Source of the DNA: Thermoplasmata archaeon
Lineage (GTDB): Archaea; Thermoplasmatota; Thermoplasmata; Methanomassiliicoccales; Methanomethylophilaceae
NCBI GenBank assembly: GCA_015063245.1
Contig: SUSV01000008.1
Span: 1-64,000 of the forward strand
Direction of reading: 5' to 3'
DNA length: 64,000 nucleotides
Below, piece by piece: positions 47,301-54,612 of the stretch (its first letter is position 1; the number at the start of each line of letters is the position of its first letter). The notes beneath the pieces were generated by a model. The model did no database searches. It saw only the letters and a program-made list of their open reading frames with translations, and was not told where the DNA came from. The translations under genes were made by a program, and so were the position numbers.

Positions 47301-47514
47301 CTACAACGTTCCCGCACCGATGACGGCCGTTCTGACGATATCGGAGCCAGCGAATCCGCCCGCACCCATCGACTACGATTCCGGATCCGGAACCACGACG
47401 GAGAAGAAAAACGACAAAGATGACGACATCGATCCGATCGTCGTAGCATGCATCGCAGCCGTTGCAGCGGCAGCAGCGATCGCAGTCGCAATCGTTTTCT
47501 TCAGGCAGCAGTGA
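44320..47514 (+). CDS. Large secreted, repeat-containing surface protein with C-terminal TM anchor
   Basis: Signal MKNKGIKLFSMILIMVMAFAVFAVV; repeated modules ending GNYSGEVDVEWSI/GNFTGSISREWNI/DNFTGEASATYTI; tail IDPIVVACIAAVAAAAAIAVAIVFFRQQ. Confidence 0.85.
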   Translation: MKNKGIKLFSMILIMVMAFAVFAVVGDSDERDAIDAGEPEIIPIEEDITVNTAWDGYRIYKISEDRTIHIKADVTLSANLNIEQGSKLIIDSGCSLTVTGSTEETEIGYLTCYGDIINHGTLDVAGIMHLGEGSGDRSRGNIGDRSVDESQDDEVVYSYLVNEINAGVVTESGDGFMTVHPTGRLALYIPDQTTTYDGDQSSTIADVETGFYDKKVTLTFVTNDTDDGNAGTYSYNISAASAGLYSISVTPEEGSTIEPAIYEAGDWTISPKEIVIGDITLLYQELEYNASVQQQGVVIRIDDTELEEGTDYDVSGDTEGTDADDYILKVKGKGNYSGEVDVEWSIHPFEISEYREGVAYTVTNPTYTGSEQTVTVVLTIDGFTITEDDYDLEGTTSATYKTETDQYPVSIVGTGNFGGVIATYWNIEPRDIGDAEVLLADSPIYNFGEEVTQGVVSITVDNLTFFLSDHDDLEVSDDVGSDIRADGYVLYVDGNNNFIGSCSASWNVQPMPLDGDGVTVDVSFADMPVYDGIQKTPTITSVSIDEYDLDASNDYHVECTAQTDVNTNGSYSLTIYGDGNFTGSISREWNIQQASLESVILTLAAESGTYTGSVQNGPTYTIKIGDVDVSGDFNDPSWSSDAIKDVGIYTLTISSKNTNIVPGVKTGDFEVTAASTSDVTFNVAYPELTYTGSDQENSVTASLNGVDVTADFTVTMPEDMKNAGDKSISIAPANSNFIGSTTASFTIQSASASSEEVVVTLTSKSGVFNEQPHEVGFTVTFNDVDVTADFNGEWPEDMTSTGDKTLTLTPKNDNFTGEASATYTIMPEPVSTENITVDFGEDVSSVYDGEPKTARVTGGLDFDDSYYTISFVKNGTDPAVTEFLTAGTYDVIIALNDGAGVDFIFDGPGVSEDHRSITLSSALTIEKADYDMSGVSFHNATKKYNRLPQHLEISGTLPTGADGIQVTVSYSGSAITARDGPRTITAVFATESENYNVPAPMTAVLTISEPANPPAPIDYDSGSGTTTEKKNDKDDDIDPIVVACIAAVAAAAAIAVAIVFFRQQ

Positions 47515-47546
47515 ACGGCTGTGAACGATAAACCATAATCAAAACA

Positions 47547-47564
47547 GGGCCCCGAACGGGGCCC
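47547..47564. terminator. Hairpin terminator
   Basis: GGGCCCCGAACGGGGCCC followed by TTT. Confidence 0.6.
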
Positions 47565-47933
47565 TTTACACCTCATTTCGCCACTCATTCACACAATCTT
47601 TTACAAAGGCATACGATTAGATGGATCAAACAGCATCGACATTTCACGTAGAGCACGAGAATCATATGAAATCGGGATAGAAAGCTTATTTTACTGACGT
47701 TATTAAATAATTCTAAAGATTTTATATTATTATAATCGAGGAACAAAACTTCTGAGACCCTGCATATCTGCTGACGGTTCTTCCTATTTGAGATCATTAT
47801 CAGTTATCGTCCGGGTTTGGGGATGTTGTTCGTCGTTAGCAGAAGTCCTATCGCTGCTCAACGGCATGCGGAGGTGTCTGCAGTCAATCTTAGATGCGGA
47901 TATCGGTCCGCATAAAGGAAAGGGGGAAAAGAA

Positions 47934-50237
47934 ATGAAAAACAAAGGAACAAGGCTTCTTGTTGCTCTTGCGATTCTGGCGATGGCGATCGCAGTCTTCG
48001 CCACAATCGATTATTCTGATGACAGCACAGCAGTCGTTTCGAATCCCGATCAGTTCAAATCCATTGAACAAGAGGCTGAGGGAGATCAGGGTGGGGAACC
48101 ATCTGAAGAGATCATAATAATTAATCAGAATATTACGAATGAAAACTATGTAACGAATAGATATCTGGACGGTTTCGGATACGAAGTCAGCAGTGATGTG
48201 TCCGACGGAGTAGCACTTACCGTCGACGCTATCCTGTCTACCGAATTGGTGATTCCAGACGGAGCTACGTTGATAATCGACTCTGGTTGTACGTTGACAA
48301 TTGATTATAAACTTTCCATTTATGAGGGAGGTAAACTCATCAATCTCGGTACAATCAAATTCAGTGACCAACTCAGAGGATACTCTTACCTATTGATTGA
48401 AAACTACGGAACGATCCAGAACGGTTCTGAAGATTCTCAGGCTGCCGAAGACGGTATCCTTACTGTAAAATCGGGCGCTAATGTTTTCAATAATGGTACA
48501 GTCAACAATTATGGTACCATTGCAGTTTCTGAAGACGGTGTATTCTCCAATGAATACATCAGTTCTACTCTCAACATTTACGCAGAAGCTGCATTAAATG
48601 TTGGTGGAGGTGGACACTTCGAAAATGGAGGTATCATCAACAACGATGGTACCATCACGATTTCCGGATTCGTCGTTGATACGACCGATCTTGAAGGTCT
48701 TTCAGAGAATGAGATGCCTATCCCCGGATATTTCAAGAATCGTACCACTCCTGATGTCAAAGGCATGTCAAAAAGTTCCATCGATACAACCTTGGATCGT
48801 GCCCAGATAATCAATAACGGTAGCATCAACATTCTGTATTTCGGAGAATTGGATAATTACGATGTCGTCATCAATTACGGTACGATTTCAGTTGCAGGGG
48901 AGTCTGAGGATGAATTCGGAGTACTATTGAATGGTATGCCCGAATTACTTGAGATATACGAAGGCGGCGATAACTACAGAGGATTGATCGACAACGATCT
49001 GGAGTCTCTTGCCGATAATGAGGCACTCATAGACAACTGTGTGGGTGGAACCATCAGTATCTCCGGAATAATGGTCAATTACAAACTGTTCATCAATCAC
49101 GGATCCGTTGAGATAGTCTCTGAGATCAGGAACGGAGGCATCCTTGCCAACGATATCATAAACGGAACTGTCGATGGAGACATCATCTGTGATTTCACGG
49201 AAAAAATCTATGAAAGTGGAACTTCAATCGATTATAATGGACAACTGAAGCTCATCATCCCCGAGTATTCTGTTTACTATACGGGGGAAGACACTTTCGA
49301 AGAAGAAGTGGAGACCGGATTCGGAGATTCGGTAGTTACCATGACATTCGCGACTAGCGATATCGAGTTTGGAGACTATTACTACAAGGCAGCAGAAGGT
49401 AACTCGTACCTTATTCAGGAATACGAACTGGCCAAGGTCGTAATTCGCAGCGACTCAGAATCTGAAACCGATTCCAGTGAGGTCCCCGTCGATTACGATG
49501 AGTATTGGTTCGATTTGTTCTATGGTCCCGATTATCCCGGAATATTCTCGATCATCGAGATGCCTCTGACAGACAGTTGGGTCGATGAGCCCGCTGTATC
49601 GAAGAAGTACGGCGAGGACCCTGTCATCACTGGAACCCTTCAGTCAGGCAACTCAGTTGACAACCTCTCCGTGAAGTACTACTCTGATGCAGACTGTGAG
49701 AACGAGATCGAGGATATCAACTCGGTTAACGCAGGCGAGACCATATTCGTCAAGATATTCTATGATGGAGAGGACTATCCTCCGTTCGAGTATGTAAAGC
49801 AGGTCACAATCGCCAAGGGCGATTACGACATGTCCGGTGTCAGTTTCAAGGATGCTAGCAAGAGGTACAACCGTCTGCCCCAGCACATCGAGATCTCCGG
49901 AAAGCTCCCCGTCGGAGCCGACGGAAGCAGCCCCACAGTGAGCTACTCCGGTTCAGCCAAGACCGCCAGCGACGGACCGACCAGGATCACCGCGTCGTTC
50001 TCCACAACATCGCCGAACTACAACGCACCCAGGTCGATGACCGCCATGCTTACCATCATCGGACCCGATGCACCCGCATCGCCAACCTATGATGATACCG
50101 GATCCTCCGGAAGCACCGCTCAGAACAATGATGACGACGGTGGCGACAAGGTCGATTCCGTGGTAGTCGCTTGCATCGCGGCAATCGCCAGTGCAGCAGC
50201 GATCATCGTTGCCATCGTGTTCTTCAGAGCACACTGA
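47934..50237 (+). CDS. Secreted surface protein (beta-helix-like N-terminal part) sharing its C-terminal module with 44320-47514
   Basis: MKNKGTRLLVALAILAMAIAVFA signal; NNGTVNNYGTI-type repeats; KGDYDMSGVSFKDASKRYNRLPQHIEISGKLPVGADGSSPTVSYSGSAKTA; tail VDSVVVACIAAIASAAAIIVAIVFFRAH. Confidence 0.85.
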   Translation: MKNKGTRLLVALAILAMAIAVFATIDYSDDSTAVVSNPDQFKSIEQEAEGDQGGEPSEEIIIINQNITNENYVTNRYLDGFGYEVSSDVSDGVALTVDAILSTELVIPDGATLIIDSGCTLTIDYKLSIYEGGKLINLGTIKFSDQLRGYSYLLIENYGTIQNGSEDSQAAEDGILTVKSGANVFNNGTVNNYGTIAVSEDGVFSNEYISSTLNIYAEAALNVGGGGHFENGGIINNDGTITISGFVVDTTDLEGLSENEMPIPGYFKNRTTPDVKGMSKSSIDTTLDRAQIINNGSINILYFGELDNYDVVINYGTISVAGESEDEFGVLLNGMPELLEIYEGGDNYRGLIDNDLESLADNEALIDNCVGGTISISGIMVNYKLFINHGSVEIVSEIRNGGILANDIINGTVDGDIICDFTEKIYESGTSIDYNGQLKLIIPEYSVYYTGEDTFEEEVETGFGDSVVTMTFATSDIEFGDYYYKAAEGNSYLIQEYELAKVVIRSDSESETDSSEVPVDYDEYWFDLFYGPDYPGIFSIIEMPLTDSWVDEPAVSKKYGEDPVITGTLQSGNSVDNLSVKYYSDADCENEIEDINSVNAGETIFVKIFYDGEDYPPFEYVKQVTIAKGDYDMSGVSFKDASKRYNRLPQHIEISGKLPVGADGSSPTVSYSGSAKTASDGPTRITASFSTTSPNYNAPRSMTAMLTIIGPDAPASPTYDDTGSSGSTAQNNDDDGGDKVDSVVVACIAAIASAAAIIVAIVFFRAH

Positions 50238-50265
50238 GCGACAGACGAACCTGAAATGTAAACCG

Positions 50266-50283
50266 GACCCCTTCGGGGGTCCA
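50266..50283. terminator. Hairpin terminator
   Basis: GGACCCCTTCGGGGGTCC. Confidence 0.6.
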
Positions 50284-50364
50284 TTAATCCTCTTTTCAAT
50301 GATTCGTAGAAATCATCAGAACCTCCATCTGGGTATTATGAGAATTCTGCTGGTTAAACAATAT

Positions 50365-50388
50365 AAAAAATTTTAACTTAAATTTTTT
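50365..50388. promoter_or_regulatory. A/T dyad upstream of the DUF234-type ATPase
   Basis: AAAAAATTT-TAACTT-AAATTTTTT, perfect 9-bp arms (low complexity). Confidence 0.35.
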
Positions 50389-50431
50389 TCTATTAGCGAA
50401 CATTCAAATATCCTCAAAAGCATTGCACATC

Positions 50432-51868
50432 ATGGAATTCATCGGCAGGGAAGAAGAGCTGAAGATACTCGAGGAGCAATATGCCTTAGATCATTCCTTC
50501 GTCATCCTCAAAGGGAGGCGCAGGGTCGGCAAGAGCAGACTGCTAGAGGAGTTCCTGAAGGATAAAGAACATCTGTATTTCGAGGTCGATCGCGAGACCT
50601 CCTCATCTATCCTCAAATCCCTCTCCGCCGAGATTTCCGGACCGTCGGGGATTTCTCTGGGATTCAGCAGCTGGTCGGATGCGTTGCGTTATTACGCATC
50701 CCAAGCAGAAGGAAAGGTCGTGATCGCGATAGACGAGTTCCCCTATGCCGTATCTGCCGACAAGAACCTCCTGAAGGAATTCCAGGCGCTATGGGACAGG
50801 TATCTCTCAAGCATGGGCGTGATGCTCATTCTATGCGGTTCTTCGCTCGTTTCCATGAACGGACTCACGGAGAATTCGAAGAGCCCCTTGTACGGAAGGA
50901 ACACTTGTGACCTGATGCTTCTGCCGCTCACATTCCGCCAAACCTTCACCGGCGGAGATTACAGGACAGCTGTGGAGAGATTCGCTGTAACCGGAGGGGT
51001 TCCGCATTACATGATGTTGCTGGGCAGCAAGGAACCGATAGACGGAGCAATATCCATGACCATGAAGCCCGGTGCACCCTTGCTCAATGAAGGGGAATAC
51101 CTCCTGGGTTCGGAATTTAGCAATCTGTCCAGTTACAACACGTATTTGAAGGCCATAGCGAATGGGAACAGGACCATGGAGAAGATCACCGGTGCCGTCC
51201 AGGCACCGTCCAATGAGATACTCCCCTACATAAAGAGGCTCATGGATACCGGTATGGTAACGAAGATCGTTCCCGTGACGGAGGGCAAACCTGAGAAGAG
51301 CAGGAACGCTCAGTATCTGATTTCCGACAATTTCCTCTCACTATGGTTCCGTTTCGTATACCCGTATGCCAAATCGATATCCAGAAGGGAGAACGAGGTT
51401 GCAATCAGGGGCCTGGAAGAGCACTTCGTTGATTCGCATGCAGCATTCGTGTTCGAAGATGTATGCAGAGAGGAGCTCCGCAGATATTTGCTGTCTCGCG
51501 GAGTATGCGCGGAATATGGAAAATACTGGGGTAAAGGCGAGATAGACCTCATAGCTCTGGACAGGAAGAACGGCCGTGCTTATGTGGCCGAATGCAAGTT
51601 CACTTCGAAACCAATAGGATTGACGGTACTCAACTCACTCAGGAGCAAAGTATCCGTGGTACGGGAGTTGAGCGATTTTGATATCACCTACTGTCTGTTC
51701 TCCGTATCCGGTTACATAGACGGTATCGCTGAAGAATGCGGCGACGATGTGCTGTTGTTCGACAGAGGTGAGTTGATAAACCGATGTCAGGCCGGATCAT
51801 CCGGTCTGTGCCTAGGCACTCTCGACAGCCCTACATACAGGACTCGATCCGATCTCGGTTGTCGATAA
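50432..51868 (+). CDS. Archaeal ATPase with DUF234-like C-terminal nuclease-fold domain
   Basis: MEFIGREEELKILEEQY; VILKGRRRVGKSRLLEEF; LILCGSSLVSM; KGEIDLIALDRKNGRAYVAECKFTSKPI. Confidence 0.9.
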   Translation: MEFIGREEELKILEEQYALDHSFVILKGRRRVGKSRLLEEFLKDKEHLYFEVDRETSSSILKSLSAEISGPSGISLGFSSWSDALRYYASQAEGKVVIAIDEFPYAVSADKNLLKEFQALWDRYLSSMGVMLILCGSSLVSMNGLTENSKSPLYGRNTCDLMLLPLTFRQTFTGGDYRTAVERFAVTGGVPHYMMLLGSKEPIDGAISMTMKPGAPLLNEGEYLLGSEFSNLSSYNTYLKAIANGNRTMEKITGAVQAPSNEILPYIKRLMDTGMVTKIVPVTEGKPEKSRNAQYLISDNFLSLWFRFVYPYAKSISRRENEVAIRGLEEHFVDSHAAFVFEDVCREELRRYLLSRGVCAEYGKYWGKGEIDLIALDRKNGRAYVAECKFTSKPIGLTVLNSLRSKVSVVRELSDFDITYCLFSVSGYIDGIAEECGDDVLLFDRGELINRCQAGSSGLCLGTLDSPTYRTRSDLGCR

Positions 51869-51906
51869 TCGAACCCTCAGGTTCTGTACAAAAAAATGGA
51901 AGTAAA

Positions 51907-51920
51907 AGGGGATGTCCCCC
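51907..51920. terminator. Short hairpin downstream of fhs
   Basis: AGGGGATGTCCCCC just 3' of the fhs stop on the minus strand. Confidence 0.4.
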
Positions 51921-51929
51921 TGAAGAGTT

Positions 51930-53606
51930 TCACTTGAGTCCGACGATGGTTCCGTCGTCCTTGAGGTCCATCCTCATCGCCGCAGGCACCTTGGGGAGTC
52001 CGGGCATGAGGGTGAGCGTACCGCACTCGGGGACGATGAATCCCGCACCTGCGGAGATGTTGATCTCCCTGACATGGAGCTTCCATCCCTTGGGCACACC
52101 CTTGAGGGTGGACACATCGGACAGGGATGCCTGGGTCTTCGCGATGCAGATCGGGAGCTTCCCGAATCCGTCCTTCTCGTAGCCCTCGATCCTCTTGTCG
52201 ACGAGCGGGTCGTATGTGACGCCGTCGGCTCCGTAGATCTTCTTGGCGATGATCTCGATCTTGTCCTTGATGGGCTGGTCGAGGTCGTAGAGGAACTTGA
52301 AGTCTGTCTTCTTGGACTCGATGGTGTCCACGACGGTCTGGGCGAGCTCGGCGGCTCCCTCCCCTCCCTTCATGAATCCGTCGTTGAAGGCGACGGGTAT
52401 TCCCATCTCCCTGCAGTGGTCGCGGATGACATCCATCTCCTCCTGCTTGTCCTGAGCGAAGTGGTTGATTCCGACAACCACGGGGACTCCGTAGGAGGAC
52501 ATGTTCTCGATGTGCTTGTCGAGGTTGCAGATTCCCTTCTTGAGGGCATCTATGGTGAGGGTGGACTCGTCGTCGAGGACGCCTCCGCCGTGCGTCATCA
52601 ATGCCTTGACGGTGGCGACGATGACAACGCAGGAAGGCCTGAGGCCGGATTCCCTGCAGACGATGTCCATGAACTTCTCCCCTCCAAGATCGGAGGCGAA
52701 ACCGGATTCCGTCACGACGTAGTCGGCCAGCTTGAGAGCCGTCCTCGTCGCGATGATGGAGTTGTTGCCGTGCGCGATGTTCGCGAAGGGGAATCCGTGG
52801 ATGAACACGGGCTGTCCCTCCAGGGTCTGGACGAGGTTGGGGTTGATGGCATCCTTCAGGATGACCATCATGGCTCCGACGCACTTCAGGTCCTTCACCG
52901 TGACGGGCTTGTTGTCGTAGGTGTATGCGACGACGATCCTCTCGAGCCTCGCCCTGAGGTCCGCGCGGTCCTTTGCAAGACAGAGGATAGCTGCGATCTC
53001 CGATGCGGATGTGATGATGAATCCCGACTCGTGGGGCACTCCGCCCTTGATCTTGTCCTTTCCGAGACCGGTGACGATGTTCCTGAGCTCACGGACGTTC
53101 ATATCGACGGTCTTCCTCCACACGACGCGTGCGGGGTCGATGCCGAGGGGGTTGTCCCTTACGAGCTCGTTGTCAACGATAGCTGACAGGAGGTTGTGCG
53201 CCGCAGCCACGGCGTGGATGTCGCCGGTGAAGTGGAGGTCGATATCCCACATGGGGTAGACCTGGGCGTTTCCTCCTCCGGTGGCTCCTCCCTTGATTCC
53301 GAACGTGGGTCCGAGGGAAGGCTCCCTGAGTGCACCAACAACGTTCTTTCCGAGGTAGCCGAGTCCCTCCATCAATCCGATGGATGTGACTGTCTTACCC
53401 TCTCCTGCGGGAGTGGGCGTGATCGCTGTGACCATGATCAGCTTTCCATCCTTCTTGTCCTTGAGCTTCTCGAGGTGCTCGATCGGGACCTTGGCGATGT
53501 ACTTTCCGTATGGGCTGATGTCGTCCTCTGTGAGGCCGATCTTGGCCGCAATCTCCTTGATCGGTTTCGCGTTCGCCGCGTATGCGATCTCGATATCTGT
53601 CTGCAT
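51930..53606 (-). CDS. fhs: Formate-tetrahydrofolate ligase
   Basis: MVTAITPTPAGEGKTVTSIGLMEGL; LREPSLGPTFGIKGGATGGGNAQVYPMWDIDLHFTGD. Confidence 0.97.
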   Translation of the reverse strand: MQTDIEIAYAANAKPIKEIAAKIGLTEDDISPYGKYIAKVPIEHLEKLKDKKDGKLIMVTAITPTPAGEGKTVTSIGLMEGLGYLGKNVVGALREPSLGPTFGIKGGATGGGNAQVYPMWDIDLHFTGDIHAVAAAHNLLSAIVDNELVRDNPLGIDPARVVWRKTVDMNVRELRNIVTGLGKDKIKGGVPHESGFIITSASEIAAILCLAKDRADLRARLERIVVAYTYDNKPVTVKDLKCVGAMMVILKDAINPNLVQTLEGQPVFIHGFPFANIAHGNNSIIATRTALKLADYVVTESGFASDLGGEKFMDIVCRESGLRPSCVVIVATVKALMTHGGGVLDDESTLTIDALKKGICNLDKHIENMSSYGVPVVVGINHFAQDKQEEMDVIRDHCREMGIPVAFNDGFMKGGEGAAELAQTVVDTIESKKTDFKFLYDLDQPIKDKIEIIAKKIYGADGVTYDPLVDKRIEGYEKDGFGKLPICIAKTQASLSDVSTLKGVPKGWKLHVREINISAGAGFIVPECGTLTLMPGLPKVPAAMRMDLKDDGTIVGLK

Positions 53607-53681
53607 GAGTAGAGTGATTCATTAGTCCATAATAAAGATGGCCGTAAGTAAGATATAAAGAACTAAGACTTGTACCAAAAA

Positions 53682-53725
53682 TTTAGTTATTCCTAAAATT
53701 TAAATATCTTTTAGTCATTCCTAAA
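53682..53725. promoter_or_regulatory. Two DtxR/IdeR-like boxes
   Basis: TTTAGTTATTCCTAAA (53682-53697) and TTTAGTCATTCCTAAA (53710-53725), matching the boxes upstream of both feo operons. Confidence 0.6.
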
Positions 53726-53726
53726 T

Positions 53727-53975
53727 CTGTGAACGAATGATGCAATACATCATCGGTCAGAAACGGAAGGCAACCCGCAGGTTGTGATCTTCGTCAAACT
53801 GTTTATCACCACCAACAGGGGGTCGGGGGGCCCCCTGACTCAAACAATTTAGTGAACCGACAGGAAGCGGACGGACAGCCTCAAACCAACGTAACCTCGA
53901 TAATCAACCGTCCGATGCCGGCAAGGTCCATGATTAGTAACCTCGACCGGGGACAAGGGAAGTCCCCGGTATATC
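53727..53975 (+). ncRNA. Candidate structured non-coding RNA ending in a strong hairpin
   Basis: CAACC-CGCA-GGTTG; CAGGGGG...CCCCCTG; CGGACGG...CCGTCCG; ACCGGGGAC-AAGGGAA-GTCCCCGGT terminator-like hairpin (53947-53970); no supported ORF. Confidence 0.35.
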
Positions 53976-54060
53976 CCCCTCTTTGTCAGTCATATCGATG
54001 CAGTTGTGCTATTTCTGACAGCAGCCCGGAATTGTCAGACCGAGCACATTATATAGCTAG

Positions 54061-54076
54061 TTTAGGTTCTCCTAAT
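54061..54076. promoter_or_regulatory. DtxR/IdeR-like box between TATA and start codon of feo operon 1
   Basis: ATTATATAG then TTTAGGTTCTCCTAAT, ATG at 54078. Confidence 0.7.
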
Positions 54077-54077
54077 C

Positions 54078-54356
54078 ATGGCGAAGGAATCCCTAAATCT
54101 CAACGTGGACAGCACAGCCGATGTTTCGCATGTCCCTTCCATCCCGCTGTCGTTCCTCAGGAACGGGGAGAGCGGAAAGGTCGTGAGGATCTCCGGCAAG
54201 TGCGAAGTCAAGAGATTCCTTGAAGGGTTGGGATTCATCCCCGGCACCAGCATCAGGATGGTCAATCTCGATAAATCGGGACGCATCCTCGAGGTCAGGG
54301 GTTCTAGGATCGCCATCGACGAAGGGATGGCCGCCAAGATAATGGTCACCCAGTGA
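54078..54356 (+). CDS. FeoA-domain protein
   Basis: LRNGESGKVVRISGKCEVKRFLEGLGFIPGTSIRMVNLDKSGRILEVRGSRIAIDEGMAAKI. Confidence 0.85.
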   Translation: MAKESLNLNVDSTADVSHVPSIPLSFLRNGESGKVVRISGKCEVKRFLEGLGFIPGTSIRMVNLDKSGRILEVRGSRIAIDEGMAAKIMVTQ

Positions 54357-54589
54357 GTTTGTTAGCCATGACCACCCTGAACGACATCCCCGTAGGCGGT
54401 ACAGCCATAGTCAAGAAATTGCACGGGGAGGGGCCTGTGAGAAGGCACATCATGGACATGGGCATCACCAAGGGTGTGAGGATACAGGTCTGCAAGATGG
54501 CTCCCCTCGGGGATCCGATCGAGATAACGGTCCGCGGATATCAGCTCACCCTGAGGAAGGCGGATGCCAAGCAGATAGAAGTCGAATAA
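54353..54589 (+). CDS. feoA: FeoA-domain protein
   Basis: GEGPVRRHIMDMGITKGVRIQVCKMAPLGDPIEITVRGYQLTLRKADAKQIEV. Confidence 0.92.
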   Translation: MSLLAMTTLNDIPVGGTAIVKKLHGEGPVRRHIMDMGITKGVRIQVCKMAPLGDPIEITVRGYQLTLRKADAKQIEVE

Positions 54590-54612
54590 CACCTTTCCCG
54601 GAGGAACCCCCC

